A DNA stretch of 56,888 nt from Acanthaster planci (Eukaryota; Echinodermata; Asteroidea; Valvatida; Acanthasteridae): NCBI RefSeq assembly GCF_001949145.1, contig NW_019091624.1, positions 40,421 through 97,308 on the forward strand, written 5' to 3'. The notes below the pieces were generated by a model that was given only the letters and a program-made list of their open reading frames with translations, did no database searches and was not told the DNA's origin. Position numbers and translations under genes: made by a program. The number at the start of each line of letters is the position of its first letter. The first letter of the stretch is position 1. Positions 38,931 to 52,610 of the stretch are shown here, piece by piece.

Positions 38931-40199
38931 TACACGTATTTACGCCTTTGAAGTCAGCTGTCGGAATTGGCGAGAAACTAAGACGGTTTTACACGATTTT
39001 TTCTTTTTAACAAGCTGACCAGTGTGATTTGTGAAGATTATTAGAATTGCTTTTCCTGTCGAAATGACACACTCCGAGTCTTAATCCTGCCAAATGAAAC
39101 TGTAGATATGAGATACGATTTTTGTTGATACTTGAACTAAACAATTTACTTGCCTTTTACACTAGCAACAATCGCTTTCAATAGGTGGAAGTTATCCTAT
39201 GTGTCCTAACTTTTTGTACAAACTGAGCTGGGCGTGTTCTGAGAATAAACGTAACTGAAGTTTAAAGCGTTCGAACATTTCTGTGGCCTCGGAAGAACTG
39301 TGTGTGATAAATCAAGCCTAAGGCCAATTAAGACCACTCTACAGTCTTTTGTTTATAGTAACCTCACACTGACGAAGAATTATAGCTGCGATGAACTGAT
39401 CCTGGTTTAAAATGCACATATGATTATGGCAGCAAAAGTTAGGAAACACATCGATCAGGTTTTTCAATTACAGCGAGGTTACTGGAATAACATCTGATGA
39501 AATGAGGCAAATTAGTGTCAATTAGACAATTCTCAGAGGGCAAAGAGGATAAGAAAGAATTTCGACTTTGACTGCATTTAAAAATACGTACAAATGCACA
39601 GATCCTACGAAACCCACTTTTAGGAGGAGGGGTGTCTGAGGGACAGCATTCATCTGCCCCCTCTCAACCTGTCAACACCCACGCTGCTCAGCTCACTAAT
39701 AAAGCATAAAGGCACTGACAATTAGGCTTTAGAATATTCTTAACTCATTTATTTAATTTAATGTTGGGGAGCATTTTAAAACGTAACTGGAGCTTGATCG
39801 TGTTATTGATGTCTGCTTCTCCGATCCTGAAGAACAAAGATACAAAATTATGAGTCTGACTTCACAACATCAAAGTCATATTGTGAATGCTGGAACCGCC
39901 GCAGATGGCCTAGGGTTCATAGAATTATGATAAGGCAAAAGTTAATGAAACATATTCAATGCGCGTCCGCGGTGCGTCATAATAATTGAATGTAACGCTT
40001 GCACGTACATGCACATGTACAGTTGCCTCCGCTCTCTGCCCCCATATTTCCGTTCTGTGCACATCCGCGTGTAGAGGATAGGAACACGGCAGCCAGCAGT
40101 GAGGTTGATCATTGAGTAGGTTGTGCATAATATCCGGTTGTGTAGACGCAAACCAGACTGAAGTGTCAAATATAACACAACCCACGGCAGTACGTACAG

Positions 40200-40221
40200 T
40201 ACATGTACATGTACATGTACA
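40200..40221. repeat. (TACATG)n self-complementary microsatellite
   Basis: An uninterrupted run of the hexamer TACATG, its own reverse complement in register, about 275 bases before the FABP gene 2 start. Shorter ACATGTAC pieces occur at 40005-40021 and 46538-46545. Confidence 0.85.
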
Positions 40222-40371
40222 TCTACCGGTACTACCACGCCTAGTTCGACCATCTTTGGCTCGACTACCTTGTGTAGAGGCCAATCTCTGACCTGTATCC
40301 TTCGGCTCAGACTTATATTACTTGAATTCCTTCGTACGCGCAAGGTTCGCAGCTCTGAAATCTCAAGAGAG

Positions 40372-40379
40372 ATAAAAGG
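40372..40379 (+). promoter_or_regulatory. Possible TATA box of FABP gene 2
   Basis: ATAAAAGG lies 114 bases before the start codon, a plausible spacing. It is absent or changed at the same place before gene 3, so support is modest. Confidence 0.35.
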
Positions 40380-40492
40380 TTCACCTCTGCATTCTCTGTA
40401 GTTCGGTCACGTATAACGTAACTACTGTACGCCTAAACTGATACCCAGGCACTGCATTCAGCGTGTGTAAGGAGTTTGTCCAGCGAAAGAAA

Positions 40493-43400
40493 ATGGCGCA
40501 ATTCAACGGCAAGTACAAGCTGGACCCTGACAACAGCCAGAATTTGGAAGAATTCATGAAGGCACTCGGTGAGTGAACATTCAGTGCGAGTTTGGTTGAA
40601 TCAATTTAAATTGAAGGTATGGGCACGGTAAATTGTGGACGGTAGTGTATGGTGTCACATGCCAGATTTGGAACTGCATGCTTATTGCCTTTGTTTTAGT
40701 TTTTCCAGTTACATTGTGAAGGGAGGTTCGTGAAGTAAAGTACGCTGAACCATGGAGAAAGGAAAATTCCTTCCTCCATGGCTGAACATTCCTCCATGGT
40801 TGCGCCTCGGCTAATAAAAATACATGTACATTGGCTAAGGTGATGTGACTTACGGGTTGACACAATTTGTATGCACACATTCACAAACAGGTAGCCGAGT
40901 TAGGCCAGTTGAGATTATTTGTTTGGTTTACATCACCCAGCCTGTGAAAAAATCGGCGGAGCAGGAAATTTTTAAATTCCGCGTCTTTGCTTTCAAATAT
41001 GAAGAATAGTGAACTATTGGTAATTTATATAGCAGATGGCAAAACAATCATGAGAACTTCCCCTGTCAAATTTTTCATGGGATGTCGTCTGTGTGTCCTT
41101 GCGCTGTGGCGTGGCTAAACAGAACAATGTCGCACGAACTGAATATGCTAATCCGGAAGACGTCAATAATTGAGACAATGATAGAATGATGTGAGTATAT
41201 ATTGACACAAAAACGGTATGAGCATCATAGGCACAAAAACTGAAATCATTTTGCTGTTTGAATGCACGTCAAAGGAACTTTGGTCGGAAGTTTGTCTGAA
41301 AAAAATAAAATTACTCGACTAAGAAAAGAAAACTATAGGCTTAAAGAGCCAGCAAGTCGTGAAAATCTTGTCAGGAGAGCGGCAGTATAAACCTAAAAAA
41401 TATTTTAACTGGCCTTAAATAACAAAAGCTTTTTTAGGTAACATTGCTGCTTGACATCAAAAGATTGTAAACATGTAGGGCCAGAGTTTACCATTTTGTG
41501 TTGAAAAGTCACGCCATTGTGGAGTTCAATTCGACAGTTTGGAAAAAATATGGATTATGACACAATACAATTTTGACTGGAAGATTAGCAGGATTTTCCA
41601 TTCCAGGTGAAGGGTAAGCATAGCATCTGTCTGTATTCTTTGACTTACGGATTTTGTTTTGGAGTAATTAAGTTTGTGCTTAACTCGCTGCTTAGTTAGG
41701 TTGCACTTGTAATCACTACACTTTGTTGAAAAAATTACCAATTAACTTAAATCACAAAAAACTGCTACATTTGATTTTATTGAGTGTGTTTTGCATACCA
41801 TTTCACCCTTACCGGGGTATTCTGTGTAACTGGCTGCATTAAAAGCGGCATGGAATATGTACCCAGTGTTCAAGAATCACGTATCAATTATTATAATTGT
41901 TTAGGTTTATAATTTAAAGCCTTTACTACCTCAAGGTTGTCATTGCCGTGTGTAGTTTCTCCAGCCTTCTCGTCCTTTGGAGGCCCGTATGCGCGCATTT
42001 AGCTCAGTGAAATAGTGCAGTAACCCTATCAATAAATTACACAGGACTATATCCATACTGCATAATGCACAGTGGCCAGTTTGACATAACATCGGTTGAC
42101 AGTAACTTTCAACCAGAATCATTTTACAGATAACGAACTAAAACTATTACAGGAACGCCAAAGTAATATCATTTATTCCATAAATAATCGTTTTACAATG
42201 AGATCAAAATAGATAAACCAATAATATTTCAATATTCGTCAGGGAAAACGAGCAGGGAGATCTCAACAGTCGACCAAATCACACTAACGCAATGCCGCTG
42301 TTTGGGAATTTAAGATTATTTCTAAAAATGCCACAGTTTAGTTTCAATAACACGGTGCATACGAACGAGGTTATCTGTAATCATTGTGTGATTCCAGGAT
42401 AATATGATGTACAAATTCATTCCATCCCGTGTTGCCATGATCGATAATAATTACACACTGCTTTCCCTTTCAGATGGTGTTCATTAATATTATAAGCACT
42501 ATGTTATAACACAGCTCGCACGCATTCGACGGTGAAACTGTCACAGACACAGTTCCATCAGTTTCCGTTCGTAAAATGACTACTGTGCAGTTATGGTGAT
42601 TCCCCAATGTACGAAGTGCATATAGGGATAAGGTGCTTTCAATCACCAACAAAACCTACTGGTGGTGTGGTTATTCCCCAACGAGTGTAGTCAGGTTAGG
42701 AGTTGGGGATAGCAACGGTGGCGTAGAATTGGAAGGAATCTTCAGCAAAAAGTCATTGACTTTTTATGTGATGTATACTCTATGCCACAGGTGTGAGCGA
42801 AGAAATGCGTAAGATTGGTAGCAGTGTTGTCCCTGAAGTAACCATAGAGACGGCTGACGGCAAACACTTCAAGATGACTACAGTGACTACCTACACTACC
42901 GTTGTGGTTGAATTCAATCTGGGAGAGGAACAGGAAATAACCACGGCAGATGGGAGGAAAACTAAGGTCTGACTGTAGATTGAGACAGTCTGTCAAGACA
43001 TGCACACTCACCCTGTTTTGAGATGAACTTAAAGAGCACCTCTAAGTAAAACAGGTTATCTCTAATTTTATCTGTTCAAATAAATATGGAAGCATCCAAA
43101 TCGAACGCAGAGTCATTTGGCTTCAGAGCTTAACTGTAACAAATTTAAAAGGGTTTTTTTCCATGCTTGCCAAACAATAGCCAAAGGTTTATCCACTACG
43201 AACACAGGGCGAGGGTTCCCCTCGTGTTCTCAGTTTTCTCCGAATGACGCGATCTATACATTCAGAATTCACAACTTGGCATGAACAAAAATGCCCCTTT
43301 AAGCTTGTTATAGTTGCGCTCTGAAGACAAATGACATTGCGTTCGATTTGGATACTTTCATATTTTTTTGAACAAATAAAATCAGAGAAAACAGTCAATA

Positions 43401-44838
43401 TTCCGTCCGGCCCGTTTACGCCCCTGAAATTGTTGTTTTCCCGAGTAAACAGCTAGACCTCGATATTTCGTTAGGACGTTCAGAGTGCAGGCACTGTGCT
43501 ACAGGGAACCGTTAGGGTATTACGTATCCACCCATGACATGTGAAGAGCGCCCTCATGTAGAGCTTCATGTATCAAATATTTCTCTCGCCGTGACACACC
43601 TGTACTGACAGTATATGCATAAATGACACTCGTGGTAAAGGTTTTGTGATTTCAAACTGGCTGATGGTTCTTAAAATTTTCCCTTTTACAGAATGTTTAC
43701 ACCTTGGATGGGACTACCTTGAAACACGTTGAGACGCCAGCAGATGGGAACGGGCCAACGGCAACGTACAACCGAACGCTTAATGCAGCTGGAGATATTG
43801 AGATGGTTGGTGAAATTTTTGAAATTACTCGAAAAAGATGAAAAGCAAAGAGAACAGATAAATGCTTGTAACTTTCGATTTACCAAAATCTTCATTACTT
43901 TCACGCGGAAAAAGTCCTAAAGATTACAAAACGGAAGAGCTGTTGAGATCTCTTCGAATTCAAATTGTTCAAATTGACCACGGACGTGAGAGAACGATAC
44001 AAGAAAGAGGTAATTCGTGACACAGAAGGACTGAATTTGAATTTGAACAATCAATTCACCCAACAGTTTTGATAGTGCAAAGTACTTCAATCAATCAATT
44101 ACTGAACCTCCGTGCAGGTGTTCACATATATGTACCGTATTACCGCTCCAGGGAAATGGTGCTTGATATTAAACTGATACATGTAAGTCTACTGATGTTT
44201 CGTGAACGACTTTGCATACTTAAAGGTATCGGTGGTTACGCAGGCCAATGTCAATATTCAAATCAATTCATGTCCAAGTTGCTGTGATAAATTACACTTG
44301 ATGGGATCGAACCACGCCACTTTGCAAGGCACGTGAATCTGCAGTGTGCATTAGACTAAGGTGAGATGGTAACGACGTCGATCACTCAATCGTCGATGTG
44401 AGGGGGGGGATGTCGACAAAGACAAACACATCTAATGGCTTCTGTAAAGCTGAAACCAAGTTAGCGCTTAGAAAGAGCAGGGCGTGGCTCCGTCCATACA
44501 TCCTGGACCCATAGATCTTGGCAAGGAAATTTAAAATACCTTCTTCTGATGAAATGTCAGTATTGAGAGAAGAAAGAGATGTCTCTTTCCCGTGATGTTG
44601 TTCTTCTTTGATCGTTGTTCTTTAAATAGTATAAATTTAGTTATGCATGGGTTCAATTCCACAACAAGGTCTTTAATACCAGAATTCAACAACACGTCAT
44701 AAGCTGCTTATATGTCCCCCGTCACCTGCATCTTTGTGTAACACTTTAAACAAATCAGAACTTTCTTTAATTTCTTTTTTTTTTCAGGTTATGACAACTG
44801 GTTCTGTTGTTGCCAAACGACTTTACAAGAAATTGTGA
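40493..44838 (+). CDS. Fatty acid-binding protein, gene 2 of the cluster
   Basis: Cytosolic lipid carrier, 138 codons. Exons: 40493-40568, 42791-42966, 43692-43805, 44788-44838. The same four-exon layout and phases as gene 1. The N-terminus AQFNGKYKLDPDNSQNLEEF matches the FABP signature; exon 2 carries IETADGKHFK and VVVEFNLGEE. Exon 3 supplies an arginine in TYNRTLN and exon 4 KRLYKK, matching the family's ligand arginine/tyrosine positions. Donors of exons 2 and 3 (GTCTGA, GTTGGT) are weak but shared with gene 3 in form. Its leader and first 13 codons are identical to gene 3, and exon 3 is almost identical, while exons 2 and 4 have diverged. It is a recent tandem duplicate. Confidence 0.92.
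43029..43400. mobile_element. TTAA-flanked inverted-repeat element, copy in FABP gene 2 intron 2
   Basis: The left end TTAAAGAGCACCTCTAAG matches the start of the complete copy at 50243. Inside, inverted segments CAAATCGAACGCA and TTCAAATAAATATG-like pair with sequence near 43320-43390, so the element is rearranged. It lies in the same intron and position as the copy in gene 3, so insertion predates the duplication. Confidence 0.55.
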
Positions 44839-47301
44839 TCACCAGGGCAATGAGTCAATGGAAAGTAGACCTGCATGATTCTAGTTATGGTGACTCATGA
44901 CATGCATGAATTCTAAGTTAAAGACTGAAGTACGTTCAGTCCGAGGAACGTTTTTGTAATATGGGCGTTCACGATAGTGCGCCTCCAAGAGTAGAAAACA
45001 AACAAATCCAAGTGTCTTTTGTTATTATTCAATATATTCCAATATTTCCTGAGGGGCACTGCCCCCCCCCCGTTTCCATCGCCAATGACAGCAGGAGAGG
45101 ACAGGGCTGACAGCGGGTTAGTAAAGACTTTATTCCTTTAAAGTGTACATAGAATGAAACTTCCGTAACTTTGTACTCTTTCCAATGTATGAACGTTCTT
45201 TTTCATTGCCATCTATTGAAATGCATTGAAAAGTAATTCTTCACGCTTTTCCTGGACATCAGAGGGCGCAGTTGCTGTGATGTCATCCAGGAAAGACAGA
45301 GTTGCGAACCGAGAATTTACTTACTGAAAAAACATTTCTGAGAAAGGGATAAGTACTAATTACTACATACAGAAACGGCAAAGCATATGCAAAGAAAAGA
45401 CATTGTTCTTGGGATGACGTCATAATTTTGTTCATAAGGACATACTCGTTAGCAAGTAAGAGTGTAGCATTAATCGTGATTATACGTGAAATGACTATTT
45501 ATCTTGACCCACAGTTTACTGAGCCAAGCTGATAAAGATTTGCCAATGACTCGTTGTCAGGGCAACGCGGTCAGTAACTTGTCCGCAGTTTTTGGAATTG
45601 ATTTCGAATCCTTTGGAATCGAGTCTCAAGTTCGTACGTTGAACATTACAGTAACGATTCTTCATTGAATGAAATTTCTTAACACAACGGTGTTAAAGTT
45701 CAGTGCATTTTTTGTGGTTTTCTGATCTTCACTACGCATTAAAAATTGCCCAAATGTACACTGATTGTTCAGGAAAGGTAAGACTGTTAAGACGATTAGT
45801 AAAAACTTCCTTCCATGAGCTTTATAATTATACAGGAAGAAACAGGAAATTTCCATGTGGTGGGTAAAAAATGCAAACATTTGCCTGAGCAATTGTTTAA
45901 CATTTGGTTGGCAGGAAATTACACTAACTTTAATGCTTACCTAGACAGGGACACTCGAGGGAATGATAACAAAGATCTTGGTATATACCAAGGAAAAGAA
46001 ACCGATGTGGCTACAGAGAAGCTATGTTTAATAAAAGGCACTTAAATATCAATAGTTCAGTGTTGACTACGTCCATTGGTCGATGTTTATATAGGCAAAA
46101 ACTAGTGACACAGTGATACTAAGTATGGTCAATATAGCGGAGTGAGTCAAGAGGTGTCTGACTTCCATCTTATCTGGTTACGTTACTCGGACTTCAGTAT
46201 TAAGCAAACAAAGCCTTTTACTTAGCAATGAAATGTGCATGCCCATGCGTTTAAGTACTGCGATCAGATCAGCGAAGCGCTAAAACTGTTTTTCATCCAC
46301 GTTTGCGCACCCCGAAACAGACGTCATAGTTTAATCTGACCATTGTAATGCATTTCGGCTGGTAAACAGTTTAGCTGGACAGTTTTGTGGATAAATATGC
46401 ACAGCATGCAGCTTTGTGAAATCGCCCCTTCTATCAAATAACATTAATTTTCTCCAGTAATATCATAAATTGGTACATCTGGCGTTCCGTACACCTACGG
46501 CCCTCAGCCTCACACAGTAACAGAATACATATACATGTACACTGTACCTCCCATGACATGCACATAGCGCAGTGTCTCGCTGAGCAAAGCAGTGCAATAT
46601 AAACATCAATTATCAATTCGTCATTACTTTATCATTGTAATTAATAATGCTTACTAATACAGCACCAACGCGCTAAGCTTTAAAATATTCTTGACTCCTT
46701 TATGTAATTAAATGCTGGAGCGCATTTTAAAACACGGCTGGAGCTGACGTAAGCTAATTGTGTCAATGTCTGATTCTCCTAAAGAACGAAGACAAAAATC
46801 ACGGAATCTGATTGAACAACGTCCATTTGTGAATGCATAAACTAGCACAGATGGCCTAAGGCTCATTACATAAAATTATTACAAGACAAAATTAATTAAC
46901 TGAGCTAAATGCACCGTGGTATTATTGAACGGTAATGCTTTTACAGTAAAGTTACAGTACAGTACAGTTGTCTCTGCTCTCTTTCCCTTTATTTCCGTTC
47001 TGCGTACATCTGCGTATAGGATGAACGCGACATTCAGCGTTGATGTTGATCAACGAGCAGCAGTACGTAATATCCGGATGTGTAGACGCAAACCAGACTG
47101 CGATGGTGGTTACTCTGATCACAACTGAGAGCGGTACGTTCCATTGCGCCTGGTGTAACTCGCTAGTTAAGTCGAACCCCCTTGGAAGGGAAGCAGGCAG
47201 GTCTGAGATCTCTATTTTTGTCAACACATATCCGTATACGCCCAAACTGATACCCAGGCACTGCATTCAGCGTGTGTAAGGAGTTTGTCCAGCGAAAGAA
47301 A
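44839..47301. other. Spacer between FABP genes 2 and 3
   Basis: A partial copy of the 12312-12491 MITE end (CACGATAGTGCGCCTCCAAG, about 44970-44990) is present. The part from about 45120 to 46400 is repeated downstream of gene 3 (about 53590-56330), and the part from about 46670 to the gene 3 leader is repeated before gene 2. No coding exon was seen. Confidence 0.5.
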
Positions 47302-50300
47302 ATGGCGCAATTCAACGGCAAGTACAAGCTGGACCCTGATACTAGTGAAAATTTGGACGAATTCATGAAGGCACTCGGTAAGTAAACAATCGCCCAAAGT
47401 ATGGATATCAAAAGTATGTCCGGAATCTTAGTACGTACTTGTGTATATGTCATGTATGATTTGGAGCTGCAAGATGACTGTCTAAGGTTTTTTCTTTTAG
47501 TATTCCCCGTAAAATCAAAGAGATTCAAACGCTAGCAGTTTTTACAGTTGTATAGGCCTACCATAGGGGAACATGGCTGAGCAGTGACTCATAAAAACGG
47601 TTGATCTGTACCACCTGATGCGAATAAGGGTTCACATGATTTGTAATCATGTCCCTATCGCAGCTACTTCTAACCGAGTTAACTCACTTATAAGATGAAT
47701 TTTCGGTTAATACTATGATCCAGCCTATGAAAATTGGGATTTTCCATTCTAGTCACTGTAAGCATGGCAAATCTGTCTATTATTGATTGACTTGAATACC
47801 GATTGTATTTTGAAGTACATTTGTGCTTAACTCACAGCTTATACATGTAGTAACTAGTAATCACTACATGTTGAAAAAATTACCAAGATAATTTAAATTA
47901 CAAGGAAGCTGTCACATTGATTTATTTGTTTGAATGTGTTTTGAAATACCATTTTACCCTTACCGGGGTACTCTGTGTAACTAGCTGCATTAAAAGCGGC
48001 ATGGAATATGTACAAAACGAAAAACACGTGTGCCCCCCAGTGTTCAAGAATCATGCGTCAATTATTATAATTATTTGGGTACCTTATTATTCAAAGCATT
48101 TACTGCCGCAAGGTTGTCACTCTGACGTGTATAGTTTCTCCAGCCTTGTAGTTATGACTTGGAGGCCCGTATGCGCGCATTTAGCTCAGTGAAGTGGTGC
48201 AATAACTCTATAAATAAATTATATAGGACTGATGGTCATATTGCATGGTAGCCAGCTCGACATGTTATCGATTTAAAGTAACTTTCAACAAAACTAATTT
48301 TCAGATAACGTCCTAGAAATTGCACAGGAACGCCAGAGTAATATCATTTGGTAATTAATCATTTTACTGTGAGATCAAAATAGATAAAACATTAATATTT
48401 AAATATTCGTCACAGAAAAAGAGCAGAGAGATCTTAATTAAAGTAGAACCAACTCACGCTGACGCAGTGCCGCTTTGGGAACGGTCAAGATACAAGAAAT
48501 TTCACAGTTTCACTTGAACTAATAACACGGTGCACATGAAACAGGTGTACTGCAGTGTAATCATTGAGTGATTCCAGGATAATAACATTATGATACACAC
48601 ATTCATTCCAACCATGCCATGATCCATAAATATTGCACACTGCTCGCCCTTTAGGCCTACAGATGGTGTTCATTATACAGGCACTATTTATTACCAGCTC
48701 TAAAGTGCCTTCGACGGTGAACCCCGTCATAACTCATGTCACTGAATATTTCAGATAAGACACGGTTCCATATCTTTGATTCCAGAAGAGTTCTCTGTCC
48801 TCGCGAAAAAAGTTCAGTTCTGAATAGGCCTTAGTTGAAGTGAAGACAGGTTAAAGCTTACAATAAGGTTTATATTACTCGGACGAATATAATCTATGGG
48901 GCGGATAATTTATATTTCACATTTTATAAATTCTTCGTCATTACATCCAAAGTGAATCAAGGGTATAATACTATAGTATAATACAAAATACTAAGCATTA
49001 AAAGCTTCTTCATATTTTACTGGATGGCACGCTGAACAAATTGAGTTTACTGTTACAATATGCGAAGGGCAGTCATTAGTCACAAGCCATGAAAGAATTA
49101 ATGCTGTGTAGCCATTTGTCGACAGTGAGGACAGATCGATGCAAGGTTTTTTTCAGTGTCAATTAAAGCAGAATTTTCAGGTACAGTTTTATTTATCATT
49201 AAAGCTGCACCTTCGGCTGTTTCGAAAAAATTAGGTACGGGCCATTTTGCCAAAAAACAGCCTGAGTACCGGTAATTTTCCATTTGAATGTGATTTATGC
49301 CTTGCAATGGTGATTTCAGCCACGTCAAATAGTCGTTGCATACACAATCGTAACCAATGTATTAAACGTAATACTTTAAGAAAAAATCCTTCTACTTACT
49401 AAAGGAAGATCCGAAGACACAATGAAAAATCTATATTCTCTGTACGAAGTTCCAATAATGTGATATGTAAATAGTCTAATGTGCGTAGACTTATTTCCAG
49501 TTGGTCAAGTTCCTATACCGTTCCAGCATGGAATGATATTTTGCGTACAGAACTTGTTTTTCACCCTGTTAACATTCAACGGGGAAAACAAAACGACAGA
49601 AAGTCTCCAAAAGTATGTGAATTCCCTCCCCTGTCTGTGGTCTGGATCCGCTCACAGGAGTTATCAAGAGGGCATTGGTAGAGAAAGTAATGTCTCCCTT
49701 ACTTCATGTCATAAAAATGCCTACTGAGCAGGTATGGTAATCCCCTAACGTGCCGAGAGTAGTCAGGTTACGTCAAGGGCCAGAATGATAAGTGCATGCG
49801 ACAGAATTGGAGGGATTCTTCTGCAAAGGTAGTGACTTTTTAAGTGATTGATACTCTACGTCACAGGTGTGAAAGAAGAGTTTCGTAAGATCGGTAACAG
49901 TGCTGTCCCTGAGGTAACCATAGAAACAGCTGACGGCAAACACTTCAAGCTTACGACAGCGACAACCCAAACTACGGTTGTGGTCGAATTTAATCTGGGA
50001 GAGGAACTGGAACTAACCACACCAGATGGAAGAAAAACTAAGGTTTGACTGGAGAAAGTACATCGAGACCCATGCTGAAACTGTTTCATTTGACATACAT
50101 TTAACAGTTAACGCTCCTAAAATTGTTTTCCTGAACAAGCAGACTAATAAAAATGATACCGTTTGATGACAGTTTCAAGAGCTACGCTAAGCAAGCGTTG
50201 AATGTGGCAAACGAATAGCGCCCTCATGCTGAGTTCAAGTTATTAAAGAGCACCTCTAAGGAAAACATGTTTTCTCTGATTGCGTCTATTCAAATAAATA

Positions 50301-52256
50301 TGGAAGCATCCAAATAGAACGCAGTGTCATTTGTCTTCAAAGCTCAACTTTAACAAGCAAAGTAGGGATTTTTTTCTGTTTATGCCAAGATGCGAATTCT
50401 GAATGTAGATTGCGTCATTCTGAGAAAACAGAGAAAAGGGGGAACCTTGTGCATGCCAAGCTATGCATGTAGGTATTGTTTGACATGCACAAGAGTTTCA
50501 GAGAAAACATGTGTTCCTTAGAGGTGCTCTCTTAAACATTTCTTTCACGATATCAACTGAGTTCGGCCAGCTAGTTCTCGTTTGTTCACGATCAGCTCGA
50601 TGTGTTGTTCGTGGGTCAGCCACTCCAACGCCGGGAGCATACAACCGGTTATCGATAGTTAGTGGCAAGCAACATGCAAAATGGCGGCGTCCACGTACCT
50701 TATTCAACAGTTAATGTTTGGATAAGTGGGCTGAATTCTTTTTTATTTAAACAGGAACGTTCATTTCTGGGTTATGGAAAATAATTAATGATCATTTTGC
50801 AAAACTTCCCATTGTCTCTGGCTTTGTAAGCTATCTCTCTACTTATTGTGCATGGCTTTTCAAAAATCCAAATCTCACGAGTTTTTCCGTGTGTTCGTGC
50901 AAAACCCTCACGAGGAGGTGGTGTGTAATCCCGTTCCAAGAACAGTATTCCTGCGTCGTGTTCCCGCCGTTCGAGCGCGAGAACAAAAACCCATGTCAAG
51001 AATAGGCCGGCCGAACTCGACTGATATTTACTGCAACAAATCTGCAATGACAATAAATTGCATAATTTTGTAACTGGCACTTGTGAGAAAGGTTTTGTGA
51101 TTTCACACTGGCTGATGGTCGTTCTTAAAATTTTCCCTTTTACAGAATGTTTACACCTTGGATGGCACTACCTTGAAACACGTTGAGACGCCAGCAGATG
51201 GGAACGGGCCAACGGCAACGTACAACCGAACGCTTAATGCAGCTGGAGATATTGAGATGGTTGGTGAAATTTTTGGAATAACTTGAAAAAGATGAAAAGC
51301 AAAGAGAAGATATTGACCGAAATCTTCAATTCTTTGATGTGGACAAAATAGGAAAAGTCTCATCTTGAGGACGCTGTCGAGATCTATTCCACTTTCGGTT
51401 TACAAGATACAAGAAAGGTAATTGGTGACAAAAAATATCTGCATTCGGGCGACCAATTTATCAGACAGAATGACAGGGCAAGTTAGTTTAATCAATTAAT
51501 TATTGAAACTCTGTGCAGGTGTTCACTTCGCGCATTACAGCTTGAGAAAATTGTTTTATATTCAACTGATAAGTTTACTGATGCTTCGTGTGCGACTTTG
51601 CACTCTTAAAGGCACCTATGGTTACACAGGCCAATGTCAATATTGAAATCAGTTCATGTCCAAGCTGCTAAGATAAATTCTACTTGATAGAAACAAATCA
51701 CGCCACTTCGCAAGGCACGTTAAATAGCAGTTTGTATTAATTTAAGGTGAGATAGTAACGACGTCGATCACTCTATCGTCGGGGGCAGGGATGTTGACGA
51801 GGATCAGCACACCTAAGGGCTAACTGAAACCAAGTTTAGAAAGAGTGGGGCATGACGCCATCCATACATCCTGGACATGAACAGTTTAAAATGCTTCCTT
51901 CAAAATGAAACGTCAATATGGAGTCAAAGAGAAAAAAGGAATGTCAGTTTTCTCTGTTGGTGTCTCTTCTTTGGTCGTTCTCCTGTTAATGCGTATATAA
52001 ATATACCACTGTCCATATCACCTTGCTCTATTTCAAATAGGTAACCACACATTTTCGTGCCGACTGGTCTTCGCTTGGTATGGTTAAGACCAATAACCCC
52101 CGAGTTAAAAAATGTGTCATCAGTTGCTTAGGCATGAATTTTTCGCCTATGACATACATTTGGGTGAAATAATTAACAAATATCAGAATTTTCACTGCTT
52201 TTTAGGTCATAACAACTGGTGCTGTGACTTCGACACGACTTTACAAGAGACTGTAA
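47302..52256 (+). CDS. Fatty acid-binding protein, gene 3 of the cluster
   Basis: Cytosolic lipid carrier, 138 codons. Exons: 47302-47377, 49867-50042, 51146-51259, 52206-52256. It starts AQFNGKYKLDPDTSENLDEF; exon 2 has IETADGKHFK and FNLGEELELT; exon 3 encodes the same protein segment as gene 2; exon 4 ends STRLYKRL with the family's R.Y pair. The exon 2 donor is GTTTGA, which is weak. Compared with gene 2, hand counting gives about 6 differences in exon 1, roughly 25 of 176 in exon 2, 1 of 114 in exon 3 and about 11 of 51 in exon 4. Intron 2 holds a complete TTAA-flanked element. All joins preserve frame, so nothing suggests a pseudogene. Confidence 0.92.
50243..50535. mobile_element. TTAA-flanked MITE in FABP gene 3 intron 2
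   Basis: Ends are inverted: left TTAAAGAGCACCTCTAAGG then AAAACATGTTTTCTCTG; right, on the minus strand, TTAAGAGAGCACCTCTAAGG then AACACATGTTTTCTCTG. TTAA at both edges resembles the piggyBac-type target duplication. About 290 bases, no open frame. A related copy is in intron 2 of gene 2. Confidence 0.65.
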
Positions 52257-52610
52257 TCACCAGGGGAGTGAGTCAATGGAAAGTAGATATGCACGATTCT
52301 AGTTTAATGGTGACTCATGCCATGCATGAATTACGAAGTTAAAGATTAAAGTACGCTATATTACCAAACCCTACCTATCAGTCTGGGGTACCATACGTTT
52401 TCGTAATAGAACAGAGGATTGGCCTCTGTAAACTCGAAAGCGAGAAACATAGAAAACGAATGAATCCGTGAGCCTTTTACTACTCAGTTTGTTTCGATTT
52501 GTGCACATTCTAGACTCATCAACTTTGAACATTCGTCTCGGGAAATGTTTGGTAATTAAGTTGTACTGTTTTAAAGGTATATATTGGCTATAATTGACGG
52601 GATGGGCAAA
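52257..52610. other. 3' flank of FABP gene 3
   Basis: The first 100 bases match the sequence after the gene 2 stop (GGGGAGTGAGTCAATGGAAA against a near-identical block at 44850), so the 3' UTR was duplicated too. No clear AATAAA is seen. Confidence 0.5.

Larger units (their letters stand above)
38093..40371. other. Spacer between FABP genes 1 and 2
   Basis: It holds dispersed repeat copy 2 (38585-38930). The last 650 bases (about 39720-40371) are repeated upstream of FABP gene 3 (about 46670-47240) and so probably carry shared promoter elements. No coding exon was seen. Confidence 0.5.
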
